Below, in pieces: positions 37,930 through 47,370 of a DNA stretch of 64,000 bases (its first letter is position 1; each line of letters starts with the position of its first letter). The translations under genes were made by a program, and so were the position numbers. Origin of the DNA: Brucella pseudintermedia. Lineage in GTDB: Bacteria; Pseudomonadota; Alphaproteobacteria; Rhizobiales; Rhizobiaceae. The notes beneath the pieces are model-generated. The model searched no databases, was not told the origin of the DNA, and saw only the letters and a list, made by a program, of their open reading frames with translations. The stretch is taken from assembly GCF_008932435.1 (NCBI RefSeq), contig NZ_WBWE01000009.1, forward strand, positions 151,029 to 215,028, read 5' to 3'.

Positions 37930-38040
37930 AGTATCGACGCCGAACCGGACGTTCGATCCAGAAATCCGCCAGCTTGTGGCGGCTGAAAGACGTCACTGGC
38001 CGGGTTTTCCGGCCGGCTTAGTTGAAGGAGAAAGGTTCGC

Positions 38041-38760
38041 ATGAAGGAAGCCTCGGCAACGCAGACGATTGCGCTGGTCGACGACGACCGCAACATCCTG
38101 ACCTCCGTGTCCATCGCACTGGAATCGGAAGGCTATCGGGTTGAAACCTACACCGATGGCGCGTCTGCGCTGGACGGTCTGATGACGCGTCCGCCCAATC
38201 TTGCGATCTTCGATATCAAGATGCCGCGCATGGACGGTATGGAGCTTTTGCGCCGCCTGCGCCAGAAATCGGACCTGCCCGTCATCTTTCTTACCTCCAA
38301 GGATGACGAGATCGATGAGCTTTTCGGCCTCAAGATGGGCGCGGACGATTTCATCACCAAGCCGTTCTCGCAACGTCTTCTGGTCGAACGCGTCAAGGCG
38401 GTGCTTCGCCGGGTCGCTGCGCGCGATGGCACGGCCAAGCCAACCGGACAGCAGGCGAAATCGCTCGAGCGTGGCCAGCTTGTCATGGATCAGGAGCGTC
38501 ACACCTGCACCTGGAAGGGCGAACCCGTCACGCTGACGGTCACCGAATTCCTGATTCTTCATTCGCTGGCACAGCGCCCGGGCGTCGTGAAAAGCCGTGA
38601 CGCCCTCATGGATGCGGCTTATGATGAGCAGGTCTATGTGGATGACCGCACCATCGACAGCCATATCAAGCGCCTGCGCAAGAAGTTCAAGGCGGTTGAC
38701 GATGATTTCGAAATGATCGAAACGCTCTATGGCGTCGGCTATCGCTTCCGCGAGGCCTGA
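38041..38760 (+). CDS. chvI: Two-component response regulator ChvI (BvrR)
   Basis: The 239-residue OmpR-type regulator has a receiver domain with acidic pair DDD (residues 14-16), phospho-acceptor Asp58 in [17 protein letters not shown], Thr85 and Lys107 (FITKPFS). A winged-helix C-terminal domain follows ([36 protein letters not shown]). With ChvG it controls envelope and acid-stress genes and, in Brucella, virulence. GGAGAAAGG precedes the ATG. chvG follows after 65 bp. Confidence 0.95.
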   Translation: MKEASATQTIALVDDDRNILTSVSIALESEGYRVETYTDGASALDGLMTRPPNLAIFDIKMPRMDGMELLRRLRQKSDLPVIFLTSKDDEIDELFGLKMGADDFITKPFSQRLLVERVKAVLRRVAARDGTAKPTGQQAKSLERGQLVMDQERHTCTWKGEPVTLTVTEFLILHSLAQRPGVVKSRDALMDAAYDEQVYVDDRTIDSHIKRLRKKFKAVDDDFEMIETLYGVGYRFREA

Positions 38761-38825
38761 TAGATAATTGCATATCGCCAGTCCGTGAGGTCTGGCGATA
38801 GCTTAGTGAGAGCAGACAGAGCGAC

Positions 38826-40643
38826 ATGGTCGCAGAGACCCGGAACGATGGCCTGACCGGTCAGAAATCGGATTTGCGCGAACGCAGGGCCCGGCGGCAG
38901 CGCTCGGTGTTCTGGCGTCGCTTTTTTGCGCCCCTGCGCAAGTTTCTCGGCCAATATCTGTTCTCGAGCCTGACGCGCCGCATCCTGTTTCTCAATCTGG
39001 CGGCGCTGGCGGTTCTGGTTTCCGGCATTCTCTATATGAATCAGTTCCGCGAGGGGCTGATCGATGCGAAGATCGAAAGCCTGCTCACCCAAGGCAAGAT
39101 CATTGCAGGCGCAATCTCCGCCTCGGCGACGGTTGACACCAATTCGCTGATGATCGACCCGGAAAAGCTTCTGGAGCTTCAGGCAGGCCAAAGCCTGACA
39201 CCTTCGCCGGATTCGCCCGATAACTGGGAATTTCCGATCAACCCGGAAAAGGTCTCTCCGCTGCTGCGCCGGCTGATCTCACCGATAAGCACGCGGGCGC
39301 GCATCTATGATCGCTATGCCAATATGCTGCTTGACTCGCGCGCGCTCTATTCGCCGAGCTTCCCTTCGGCAGGGCCGGTGCTGCGTTACGACCTGCCGCC
39401 GATCGAGGAGGAGACCCCTTCGATCTGGGAACGTGCCGGAACGTGGATCTCGCATCTGTTTTATGGCGGAGGCCTGCCGGTCTATCAGGAACAGCCGGGC
39501 GGCAACGGCCTCGCCTATCCGGAAATCGTCAAGGCGCTGGCAGGTTCGCCGCAAACCGCGCAGCGGCGCAATGAAAAGGGCGAACTGGTCGTCTCCGTTG
39601 CTGTCCCGATCCAGCGTTCGCGCGCAATTTTGGGCGTGCTCCTGCTCTCCACCGAAGGCGACGATATCGACAAGATCGTGCAGGCCGAACGCATGGCGGT
39701 TTTCCGCGTGTTCGGCGTCGTGTCGCTGGTCATGGTCATCCTGTCGCTCTTCCTCGCCTCGACGATTGCAAGCCCGCTGCGCAAGCTTTCCGCCGCCGCC
39801 GACCGTGTTCGCCATGGCGTGAAAAGCCGCGTGGAAATTCCCGATTTCTCCGAACGTCAGGATGAGGTGGGCCATCTTTCAACATCCATCCGCGAGATGA
39901 CCGATTCTCTCTATACCCGTATTGAAGCCATTGAGAGCTTTGCCGCGGATGTCAGCCACGAGCTGAAAAACCCCCTCACCTCGCTGCGCAGCGCCGTTGA
40001 AACCCTGCCGCTTGCCAAGACCGATGAATCGCGCAAACGGCTTCTCGATATCATCCAGCACGACGTTCGCCGCCTTGACCGCCTGATTACCGATATTTCG
40101 GATGCGTCGCGTCTGGACGCGGAACTTGCGCGCGAGCATATCGACCGCGTGGACATGAAGACGCTCCTGACCAATCTGGTCACGGCGGCGCGCGAAGTGC
40201 GCCGCAACAAGGTCGGGACCGAAATCGTCTTCAATACCGGCAAGCTGCCAGCCGGAAAGAAGGGCTTTTATGTTGCCGGTCACGACCTGCGCCTCGGTCA
40301 GGTGGTGAGCAACCTGATCGAGAATGCCCGTTCTTTTGTACCCGATGATACGGGCCGCATCGTGGTGACGCTTGCCGGTGAAGGCAGCCGCCTGCGCGTG
40401 CTTGTTGAGGATAACGGCCCGGGCATTCCGATCGAAAATATTGAGCGCATCTTCGAGCGCTTCTATACGGACCGTCCGGCGTCCGAGGCTTTCGGACAAA
40501 ATTCCGGTCTCGGCCTTTCGATCAGCCGCCAGATCATCGAAGCGCATGGCGGCACGCTGACGGCGGAAAACATTGTCAATCCCGCAAAGCCCGACCAGTT
40601 CAAGGGCGCGCGTTTCATCGTCGATCTGCCGGCAAGCGCATGA
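38826..40643 (+). CDS. chvG: Sensor histidine kinase ChvG (BvrS)
   Basis: The 605-residue kinase has a basic N-terminus, first membrane helix ILFLNLAALAVLVSGILYM (about residues 58-77), a periplasmic domain, a second helix VFGVVSLVMVILSLFLASTI, a HAMP domain (PLRKLSAAADRVRHGV), the H-box SFAADVSHELKNPLTSLRSA with His378, and ATP lid motifs LIENARSF, EDNGPGIP and SGLGLSISRQII. It phosphorylates ChvI. Its end overlaps hprK by 4 bp, tying this kinase to PTS signalling genes. Confidence 0.95.
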   Translation: MVAETRNDGLTGQKSDLRERRARRQRSVFWRRFFAPLRKFLGQYLFSSLTRRILFLNLAALAVLVSGILYMNQFREGLIDAKIESLLTQGKIIAGAISASATVDTNSLMIDPEKLLELQAGQSLTPSPDSPDNWEFPINPEKVSPLLRRLISPISTRARIYDRYANMLLDSRALYSPSFPSAGPVLRYDLPPIEEETPSIWERAGTWISHLFYGGGLPVYQEQPGGNGLAYPEIVKALAGSPQTAQRRNEKGELVVSVAVPIQRSRAILGVLLLSTEGDDIDKIVQAERMAVFRVFGVVSLVMVILSLFLASTIASPLRKLSAAADRVRHGVKSRVEIPDFSERQDEVGHLSTSIREMTDSLYTRIEAIESFAADVSHELKNPLTSLRSAVETLPLAKTDESRKRLLDIIQHDVRRLDRLITDISDASRLDAELAREHIDRVDMKTLLTNLVTAAREVRRNKVGTEIVFNTGKLPAGKKGFYVAGHDLRLGQVVSNLIENARSFVPDDTGRIVVTLAGEGSRLRVLVEDNGPGIPIENIERIFERFYTDRPASEAFGQNSGLGLSISRQIIEAHGGTLTAENIVNPAKPDQFKGARFIVDLPASA

Positions 40644-41122
40644 CGCCGGAAGAGGAAAAAAGCGGGCTTCACGCGACGACGCTTCAGGTGCGGGGGCGCG
40701 GCGTCATGATCATGGGGCGTTCGGGCGCGGGCAAGACCGAGCTTGCGCTGACGCTTGTTGAACGAGCGCTCCTGCGCGGCGAGGCGGCATCGCTGGTCGC
40801 CGATGACCGCACATTGCTTCATGCGGAAGACGGCAGGCTGATCGCCAGTGTTCCCACGGCCCTTGCCGGGGGCGTGGAGATTCGCGGTGCGGGGCTTTTC
40901 AGGGTCACTTTCGTGGAAGCAGCACCGCTTTATCTCGTCGTCCGGCTTGTGGATCGTGACGAGGCGGAACGCTATCCAAGCGGCGAGACCTGGGAATTCG
41001 AGGGTGTTTCGCTGCCCCGGCTTCTTTTGCCGGCTTTATCCTCGAACGGTGATTCCAACGCGCTTTCGCGGGCCATCGAGGCCAGTTTGTTCTACGAAAA
41101 ATGGCCTTCCGACGAAGGCTGA
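40640..41122 (+). CDS. hprK: HPr kinase/phosphorylase (short alphaproteobacterial form)
   Basis: The 160-residue protein is the C-terminal catalytic core only: P-loop MIMGRSGAGKTELALTLVER (Lys32), SLVADDRTLLH and EIRGAGLFRV, the region that in the family binds HPr and phosphate. The N-terminal domain of the Firmicutes enzyme is missing, as is usual in this class. It phosphorylates HPr, here probably on the seryl site. It is coupled to chvG (ATGA). EIIA and HPr genes follow about 200 bp downstream. Confidence 0.9.
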   Translation: MTPEEEKSGLHATTLQVRGRGVMIMGRSGAGKTELALTLVERALLRGEAASLVADDRTLLHAEDGRLIASVPTALAGGVEIRGAGLFRVTFVEAAPLYLVVRLVDRDEAERYPSGETWEFEGVSLPRLLLPALSSNGDSNALSRAIEASLFYEKWPSDEG

Positions 41123-41326
41123 AGCGGGCTTCGTTACGAATCGATTAATATTTCGCCGCACTGCGGCATTTTGCTTTTTTCATGGCAGCGTGGGAATTTT
41201 TCACTTGCTATCAAGATTTGCGCTGCCAAGATGCACAACTCGCCGGCGTTTTTCCGGCGTGGTTTCAGTGCCATCTGACACTCTGGCGGGGTGATGCGGC
41301 GGGCACGCGACGGGAGCTTTTATAGT

Positions 41327-41728
41327 ATGATCGGACTCGTGCTTGTCACGCACGGAAGATTGGCCGAAGAGTTTTTGCATGCTGTCGAGCATGTGGTCGG
41401 GCCGCAGGACAATTTCGAGACCGTATGCATCGGTGCCGAAGACGATATGGAGCAGCGTCGGCGGGATATCGTTGACGCTGTGGAGCGGGCCGATAACGGC
41501 AGCGGGGTCATCATTCTGACCGATATGTTCGGCGGTACGCCGTCCAATCTCGCCATTTCCGTCATGAAAGAAGGCAAGGTAGAAGTCATCGCAGGCGTCA
41601 ATCTGCCGATGCTTATCAAGCTGTCGAGCGTGCGCATCGGGGGCGACATCAAGACAGCGCTGCGCGAAGCGCAGGATGCGGGGCGCAAATATATCAATGT
41701 TGCGAGCCAGGTCCTGACAGGAAAGTAA
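41327..41728 (+). CDS. PTS mannose-family EIIA domain protein
   Basis: The 133-residue protein starts MIGLVLVTHGRLAEEFLHAV; the phospho-histidine is His9 in VTHGRLAEE. It has GSGVIILTDMFGGTPSNLAI, typical of EIIA-Man. No EIIB, EIIC or EIID genes are near, so it probably works in a regulatory PTS rather than in sugar uptake. The frame is open to 41291, but the family starts at the MIG methionine. The HPr gene follows after 3 bp. Confidence 0.92.
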   Translation: MIGLVLVTHGRLAEEFLHAVEHVVGPQDNFETVCIGAEDDMEQRRRDIVDAVERADNGSGVIILTDMFGGTPSNLAISVMKEGKVEVIAGVNLPMLIKLSSVRIGGDIKTALREAQDAGRKYINVASQVLTGK

Positions 41729-41731
41729 TTC

Positions 41732-42046
41732 ATGCACTCCAGCGTGCCCGTTACCGGTCAATACGAACCCGAAACCGCAGTTTCCCGATCCTTCGAGATT
41801 GTCAACAAGCGCGGCCTTCATGCGCGCGCCTCGGCCAAGTTCGTGCAGCTGGTCGATGGCTACAACGCACATGTCCGCGTGAGCAAGGACGGCATGACAG
41901 TGGGCGGCACGTCGATCATGGGCCTGATGATGCTCGCAGCATCGCCCGGCTGCTGCATTGATGTGAGCGCTTCGGGCGAACAGGCCGATGCGGTACTCGA
42001 CGCGCTCCAGGCGCTCATTGCCGACAAGTTTGGCGAAGAATGCTGA
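41732..42046 (+). CDS. ptsH: Phosphocarrier protein HPr
   Basis: The 104-residue HPr has the active-site loop NKRGLHARASAKFVQLVDGY with His30 and, in GGTSIMGLMMLAASPGC, the serine region that HPrK phosphorylates (Ser61, SIMGLM). An N-terminal extension of about 18 residues precedes the fold. It overlaps the racemase-like gene by 7 bp, so the two are likely translated together. Confidence 0.93.
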   Translation: MHSSVPVTGQYEPETAVSRSFEIVNKRGLHARASAKFVQLVDGYNAHVRVSKDGMTVGGTSIMGLMMLAASPGCCIDVSASGEQADAVLDALQALIADKFGEEC

Positions 42047-42873
42047 AGCACGGAGCCGTTGCGATAGGTGATCTCGACGATCCGGTGGCCGTTTTCGATG
42101 CAGGCATCGGCAGTTACGCTCTGGTCGAACTGATAAGGCGCAGCCAACCGCAGCGTGACATCATCTATTTGGCCGATCGGGCCAGTTTTCCCTATGGCGC
42201 CAAAAGCCGGGATCAGCTGCTGTCGATCATGCGTCATACGATCCGGTATCTGACTGGCCTTGGCGCTCAAACGATTGTACTTGCTTCCAATGCGCCCTCG
42301 GTCATGGTCCTCGACACGCTGAAAAGCGAGTTTTCAGTTCCGGTTTACGGTGTGGCGCCGCCGGTTCGGGCCGCGCTTGACAAAAGCCGCAGCGGCAAGG
42401 TTGCAGTCATGGGCGTGCGCTCGATGATCGAGAGCGAAGAGCTTGCGCGCTTTGTGCGGGCCGAGGCCGACAGACCGGATGATGTTGCCTTGATCAATGC
42501 CTCACCGATGGTGGAGCTGGTGGAAAACGGGGCCTTTCTTCGGGAGCCGGATGGGACCGCACAAAAGGTTGCCGCATTCTGCGATGAGATTGCCGCAAGC
42601 CACCCGCTCATCGACACGCTGACCCTCTCCAGCACCCACCTGCCATGGCTGAGATCATTCTTCGAGCAGGCGCGTCCGAACTGGCGGTTTCTTGATCCGG
42701 CAGACGATGTGATCGCCGCGCTCCCGCAACCCGAAGGCGGCGCGGGCCGAACGGTTGCCCTTGTCACGGAAAGCGAAACCTATCCCGTTTCCGGCTTTCG
42801 CCACATGCTCGAAATATTGCAGGTCGATCTTCCCTTGACGGTCATCGATCCCCTGCGCGGCAAACATGACTGA
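42040..42873 (+). CDS. Aspartate/glutamate-racemase-like protein lacking both catalytic cysteines
   Basis: The 277-residue protein aligns along its length with glutamate racemase: VAVFDAGIGSYALVELI, IIYLADRASFPYGAKS, VLASNAPSVMVLDTLK, PVYGVAPPVRAAL and LTLSSTHLPWLRSF. The catalytic cysteines of the CNT and GCTH motifs are both serine here (Ser83, Ser198), while the adjacent Asn84, Thr199 and His200 remain. Racemisation by the usual two-base mechanism should not work, so I expect a binding or regulatory role, or another reaction. The start overlaps ptsH by 7 bp; ahcY follows after a 172-bp gap with a palindrome. Confidence 0.85.
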   Translation: MLKHGAVAIGDLDDPVAVFDAGIGSYALVELIRRSQPQRDIIYLADRASFPYGAKSRDQLLSIMRHTIRYLTGLGAQTIVLASNAPSVMVLDTLKSEFSVPVYGVAPPVRAALDKSRSGKVAVMGVRSMIESEELARFVRAEADRPDDVALINASPMVELVENGAFLREPDGTAQKVAAFCDEIAASHPLIDTLTLSSTHLPWLRSFFEQARPNWRFLDPADDVIAALPQPEGGAGRTVALVTESETYPVSGFRHMLEILQVDLPLTVIDPLRGKHD

Positions 42874-42881
42874 TATGCACG

Positions 42882-42899
42882 TATAAAGATTTCTTTATA
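42882..42899. promoter_or_regulatory. Palindromic site upstream of ahcY
   Basis: TATAAAGA (42882-42889) and TCTTTATA (42892-42899) form a perfect 8-bp inverted repeat with a 2-bp spacer. It lies 147 bp before the ahcY start and just after the racemase-like stop. Such a palindrome could bind a regulator of methionine or S-adenosylhomocysteine metabolism; identity is inference. Confidence 0.6.
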
Positions 42900-43045
42900 T
42901 TGCGTTGTGCTTCTGGCTGCAATCTGCTAGTCAAGTCGCCAGCCGGGGCGCTTTCACGCATGGGAAGCCGCTCCATACTGGAACGCAATTCCGGCCGCAG
43001 ACTGCTTTTTCGTCGGGCTGGGACTGCCTTTGACTGGAGCACGCG

Positions 43046-44446
43046 ATGACCGCAAGCCAAGATTTTGTCGTCAAGGACCTTAGCCTGGCCGATTGGGGCC
43101 GCAAGGAACTAGATATCGCAGAAACCGAAATGCCCGGACTGATGGCTGCCCGCGAGGAATTCGGCAAGTCGCAGCCGCTGAAGGGCGCGCGCATTTCCGG
43201 CTCGCTGCACATGACGATCCAGACTGCCGTTCTGATCGAAACGCTGCAGGCGCTCGGCGCACAGGTTCGCTGGGCTTCCTGCAATATTTTCTCGACGCAG
43301 GATCACGCTGCTGCCGCGATTGCTGCAACCGGCACGCCGGTTTTCGCCATCAAGGGCGAAACGCTTGAAGAATACTGGACCTATACCGACAAGATCTTCC
43401 AGTGGCCGGACGGCGAACCGTCCAACATGATCCTCGACGATGGCGGCGATGCCACCATGTATATCCTCATCGGCGCGCGTGCCGAAGCGGGCGAGGATGT
43501 TCTTTCGAACCCCGGTTCGGAAGAAGAGGAAGTACTTTTCGCGCAGATCAAAAAGCGCATGGCTGAAACGCCGGGCTTCTTTACGCGCCAGCGCGACGCC
43601 ATCAAGGGCGTGACCGAGGAAACCACCACCGGCGTCAACCGTCTTTACCAGTTGCAGAAGAAGGGTCTCCTGCCCTTCCCGGCCATCAACGTCAATGACA
43701 GCGTCACCAAGTCGAAGTTCGACAACAAGTATGGCTGCAAGGAATCGCTCGTTGACGGCATTCGTCGCGGCACCGACGTCATGATGGCTGGCAAGGTTGC
43801 CATCGTGTGCGGTTATGGCGATGTCGGCAAAGGTTCCGCCCAGTCGCTCGCCGGTGCAGGCGCTCGCGTCAAGGTGACCGAAGTCGATCCGATCTGCGCG
43901 CTTCAGGCCGCCATGGACGGTTTCGAGGTCGTGACGCTGGATGATGCCGCTTCCACTGCCGATATCATCGTGACCACGACCGGCAACAAGGACGTCATCA
44001 CCATCGACCATATGCGCAAGTTCAAGGATATGGCGATTGTCGGTAATATCGGTCACTTCGACAATGAAATTCAGGTGGCCGCGCTTCGCAACCTGAAATG
44101 GACCAATGTAAAGCCGCAGGTCGATCTCATTGAGTTCCCGGACGGCAAGCGCATCATCCTGCTTTCCGAAGGCCGCCTGCTCAATCTGGGCAATGCAACC
44201 GGGCATCCGAGCTTCGTCATGTCGGCCTCGTTCACCAATCAGGTTCTGGGCCAGATCGAGCTGTTTACCCGCACCGACGCCTACAAGAATGAGGTCTATG
44301 TGCTGCCGAAGCATCTCGACGAGAAGGTCGCGCGCCTGCATCTCGACAAGCTCGGCGCCAAGCTGACTGTGCTTTCTGAGGAACAGGCCGCCTATATCGG
44401 CGTCACTCCACAGGGGCCGTTCAAGTCGGAACACTACAGGTATTAA
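43046..44446 (+). CDS. ahcY: Adenosylhomocysteinase
   Basis: The 466-residue enzyme has [40 protein letters not shown], the NAD motif [20 protein letters not shown], the inserted segment found in the longer bacterial form ([14 protein letters not shown] and following) and the conserved C-terminal FKSEHYRY. It hydrolyses S-adenosylhomocysteine to homocysteine and adenosine. It is monocistronic: a palindrome lies upstream and a strong terminator follows. Confidence 0.96.
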   Translation: MTASQDFVVKDLSLADWGRKELDIAETEMPGLMAAREEFGKSQPLKGARISGSLHMTIQTAVLIETLQALGAQVRWASCNIFSTQDHAAAAIAATGTPVFAIKGETLEEYWTYTDKIFQWPDGEPSNMILDDGGDATMYILIGARAEAGEDVLSNPGSEEEEVLFAQIKKRMAETPGFFTRQRDAIKGVTEETTTGVNRLYQLQKKGLLPFPAINVNDSVTKSKFDNKYGCKESLVDGIRRGTDVMMAGKVAIVCGYGDVGKGSAQSLAGAGARVKVTEVDPICALQAAMDGFEVVTLDDAASTADIIVTTTGNKDVITIDHMRKFKDMAIVGNIGHFDNEIQVAALRNLKWTNVKPQVDLIEFPDGKRIILLSEGRLLNLGNATGHPSFVMSASFTNQVLGQIELFTRTDAYKNEVYVLPKHLDEKVARLHLDKLGAKLTVLSEEQAAYIGVTPQGPFKSEHYRY

Positions 44447-44475
44447 CCATACATTAAGCATTGCACTACATGTTG

Positions 44476-44514
44476 AGACCGGGCGGTTGACAAGCCGCCC
44501 GGTCTTTCTTTTTG
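44476..44514 (+). terminator. Strong terminator after ahcY
   Basis: AGACCGGGCGG (44476-44486) pairs with CCGCCCGGTCT (44495-44505), loop 8 nt, followed by TTCTTTTT. Confidence 0.92.
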
Positions 44515-44779
44515 CGTGCAAGATGCTTCACGTGGATTCGCCGGAAGGGTATTGTGTAGGCGAATCAAGGTGTTTGAGCGGGTGTTTGCGTTGCGCGTTT
44601 TTTGCCGTTGTGGCGGGAAGCGAGAGGACGATTCATCCCCTGAATACCTGAAAACGCGTTGACTATCGTGCACTGTGGCGGCGTGCGTATGGTCAGGCTC
44701 GATGTGTATTGAAGTGTTTTAATACGGCCAGTCTGCCCTGGGGCGGGTTTCATGGCCGGGTGGCGGAGAAAAGGACAAC
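44515..44779. other. Upstream region of divL with clustered GANTC sites
   Basis: Three GANTC methylation sites fall at 44535-44539, 44562-44566 and 44630-44634. The first two lie in the arms of a hairpin, GATTCGCC (44535-44542) with GGCGAATC (44559-44566). The remainder shows no gene. Confidence 0.6.
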
Positions 44780-47356
44780 ATGCCAGAGTTCGGCGCAACA
44801 GGGATTTTGCGGAATGTTTCCGCAATCGTTACTGGCAGGCAATGGCGTCCTGCCGCCCATGTTGCGAAGCCGCATGCCTGGCTCTCCCTGAAAAAAGCCG
44901 TGATGAAGGCTTCCGTTTCCCTTGCAACGCTTTTCGCTGCCGTGCCTGCTTTTGCACAAGGTGCGGAATCGGCGCGCATCGCCCTTCCCTTTGGCGGCGG
45001 CAGCGTCGGCGCTTTCGAGGTCATTCAGTTTTCCATGTTCCTCGGCGTGATGGGCGCGGCGCTTCTTTCTGCCGGCTGGCTGATCCGCGAACGGTCGCGT
45101 GTTGCCGCAGAAAACAAGGAACTGCGCTCCAAATTCGCCGACCTCAATCTGGTCGCGCAGCGCAATGAGGCCCTGCTCAACCTCAAGGATCAGCGCATCG
45201 TGGTCTGGGATGGCCACAGCACGCGCGCCGAGGTTGTCGGGTTGCTGCCGGACGAAAGTGCGGCACCGCAGGATCGTTCGGCATTTCTGGCCTTTGGCCG
45301 CTGGCTGCGCCCGCAATCGGTCGTGGCGCTTGAACGTGCCATTGCGATGCTGCGCGAACAGGCGCGGTCTTTCGATCTCACGGTTGAAACTGTCAACGGC
45401 ACCCTGCTCGACGTGCGCGGACGCACATCAGGCGGCTTTGCGGTGGCGCGTTTCCTGAGCCTCCAGGGCGTACAGGCGGAACGCGCGGCACTGCAGGCGC
45501 AGAACCGCGAATTTTCCGAGCGTATCGAGCTCTTCCGCCGTCTTCTCGACCGGATCGACCAGCCGGTCTGGGCACGCGATGCCAGCGGTCGCGTCGAATG
45601 GGTCAATGCGGCCTATGCGCGAGCGGTCGATATGGCCGATGCAAGCCAGGTGATTTCCGAAGGGCGTGAGCTGTTCGGCGCGCAGGCGCGTCAGCGTCTG
45701 GAGCGTGACCGTTTTGCCGAACCTGTGCTACAGGAACAATTGACGGCTGTCGTGCATGGCGATCGTCGCCTTTTCAACGTGACCGATGTCAGCGCGGACA
45801 CGGGTTCCATTGGCCTCGGCGTTGATCTCACCGAAGTGCAGGCCGTGCGCGAGGAGTTGAACCGCACGCTGAAGAGCCATGCCGAAACGCTGGACCAGCT
45901 TTCGACTGCGGTGGCGATTTTCGATCCCGAAATGAAGCTGCAATTCTTCAACCAGGCTTTTGCCAAACTCTGGTCGCTCGATACGGCCTGGCTGGAATCG
46001 CAGCCGAGCAACACGCTGATCCTCGACCGCCTGCGTTCGGAAGGCAAGCTGCCCGAACAGCCGGAATGGCGCAAGTGGAAGGATTCTGTCCTTTCCGCCT
46101 ATCGCGCTGTCGAGCCGCAGGAACATATGTGGCATCTGCCGGATACTCGGACCATGCGCGTCGTCGCCAATCCGCATCCGCAAGGCGGCGTCACCTGGTT
46201 CTTCGAGAACATGACCGAAAAGTTCGAACTCGAAGGCCGCTACAATACGCTCATCAAGGTGCAGGGCGAAACGCTTGACCATCTGGCGGAGGCCGTGGCG
46301 GTGTTCGGCTCCGATGGCCGTATCCGGCTTTCCAACCCATCCTTTGCCGATCTTTGGGCGCTGCCGATGCCGCTAATCGTTGAAGGCACGCATATTTCGT
46401 CGATTGCCAAAATATGCAGCGAGCGCGGCGGTAATGGCTTGTGGGATGATTTCGTTTCCACCGTCACCGGCTTCCTCGACAAGCGCGACGGGCGCATGGG
46501 GCAGGTGGAACTGGACGATGGCACCATTCTTTCCTTTGCCGTGGTGCCGCTGCCCAAGGGCCAGACCATGCTGACCTTCATCGACGTCACCGACACGGTG
46601 CGCGTCGAACGGGCGCTGAAGGAAAAGAACGAGGCGCTGGAACTGGCCGACCAGATCAAGAACGATTTCGTCCAGCACGTTTCCTACGAGTTGCGTTCGC
46701 CGCTGACCAACATCATCGGCTTTACCGAACTGTTGCAGACGCCGACTTTCGGATCGCTCAACGAACGCCAGATCGAATATCTCGACCATATCAGCACCTC
46801 GTCATCGGTATTGCTGACCATCGTCAACGACATTCTTGATCTTGCCACCGTCGATGCGGGCATCATGGAACTGGAGGTCGGCGACGTTTCCGTCGTGGAG
46901 GCGATTTCGGCTGCCGCCTCTCGCGTCAGCGAGCGGATGCGCGACCACGATATCGGTCTCGATGTCGACGTTGCCGACGATGTGGATGTGTTCAAGGCCG
47001 ACGCCAACCGCGTCCGTCAGGTGCTTTTCAACCTCCTGTCCAACGCCACAAATTATGCGCCCGAAGGCTCCAGCATCCGGCTGCAAGTGGCGCGTGAAGG
47101 ATCGGAAATCGTCTTCGCGGTCCACGATGACGGTCCGGGCATGCCGGGCGAGGTACTCGATACGGTTTTCAAGCGCTTCCAGTCCTATCCGAATGGCGGC
47201 CGCCGCCGCGGCGCCGGGCTTGGACTTGCCATCGTCAAGAGCTTTGTCGAACTGCATGGCGGATCGGTGGATATCGACACGGGTTCCGGTCGCGGAACAA
47301 CGGTGATTTGCCGCTTTCCATCGGAAACACGCAGCTTCCGCATCGCCGCCGAATAA
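44780..47356 (+). CDS. divL: DivL-type PAS kinase with tyrosine in the H-box
   Basis: The 858-residue protein has an N-terminal membrane segment (GAFEVIQFSMFLGVMGAALL, about residues 77-100), a coiled stretch, several PAS domains (RIDQPVWARDASGRVEWVNAAY, STAVAIFDPEMKLQFFNQAF, EAVAVFGSDGRIRLSNPSF) and a kinase module. The H-box reads FVQHVSYELRSPLTNIIGF, with Tyr636 where histidine kinases have His, the hallmark of Caulobacter DivL. The ATPase motifs are kept (LLSNATNYAPEG, HDDGPGMPG, GAGLGLAIVKSF). DivL regulates CckA and through it CtrA. AAAGGAC supports the ATG at 44780; 44903 is an alternative start giving Tyr595. Confidence 0.9.
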   Translation: MPEFGATGILRNVSAIVTGRQWRPAAHVAKPHAWLSLKKAVMKASVSLATLFAAVPAFAQGAESARIALPFGGGSVGAFEVIQFSMFLGVMGAALLSAGWLIRERSRVAAENKELRSKFADLNLVAQRNEALLNLKDQRIVVWDGHSTRAEVVGLLPDESAAPQDRSAFLAFGRWLRPQSVVALERAIAMLREQARSFDLTVETVNGTLLDVRGRTSGGFAVARFLSLQGVQAERAALQAQNREFSERIELFRRLLDRIDQPVWARDASGRVEWVNAAYARAVDMADASQVISEGRELFGAQARQRLERDRFAEPVLQEQLTAVVHGDRRLFNVTDVSADTGSIGLGVDLTEVQAVREELNRTLKSHAETLDQLSTAVAIFDPEMKLQFFNQAFAKLWSLDTAWLESQPSNTLILDRLRSEGKLPEQPEWRKWKDSVLSAYRAVEPQEHMWHLPDTRTMRVVANPHPQGGVTWFFENMTEKFELEGRYNTLIKVQGETLDHLAEAVAVFGSDGRIRLSNPSFADLWALPMPLIVEGTHISSIAKICSERGGNGLWDDFVSTVTGFLDKRDGRMGQVELDDGTILSFAVVPLPKGQTMLTFIDVTDTVRVERALKEKNEALELADQIKNDFVQHVSYELRSPLTNIIGFTELLQTPTFGSLNERQIEYLDHISTSSSVLLTIVNDILDLATVDAGIMELEVGDVSVVEAISAAASRVSERMRDHDIGLDVDVADDVDVFKADANRVRQVLFNLLSNATNYAPEGSSIRLQVAREGSEIVFAVHDDGPGMPGEVLDTVFKRFQSYPNGGRRRGAGLGLAIVKSFVELHGGSVDIDTGSGRGTTVICRFPSETRSFRIAAE

Positions 47357-47370
47357 GATAAAGGGTGCCT

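Noticed and set aside
40640..41122. HprK as a truncated pseudogene because it is only 160 residues
   Set aside because: The short, core-only form is normal in alphaproteobacteria and all catalytic motifs are present.
41123..41326. A short gene between hprK and the EIIA gene
   Set aside because: No frame with a plausible start and family-like content; treated as the EIIA promoter region.
42900..43045. A SAM-II or SAH riboswitch in front of ahcY
   Set aside because: I looked for the conserved pseudoknot cores and did not find them; only the palindrome at 42882 stands out.
44525..44540. CACGTG-containing sequence as a parS site
   Set aside because: ATGCTTCACGTGGATT keeps only TTCACGTG; the arms do not pair, so it falls short of a parS call.
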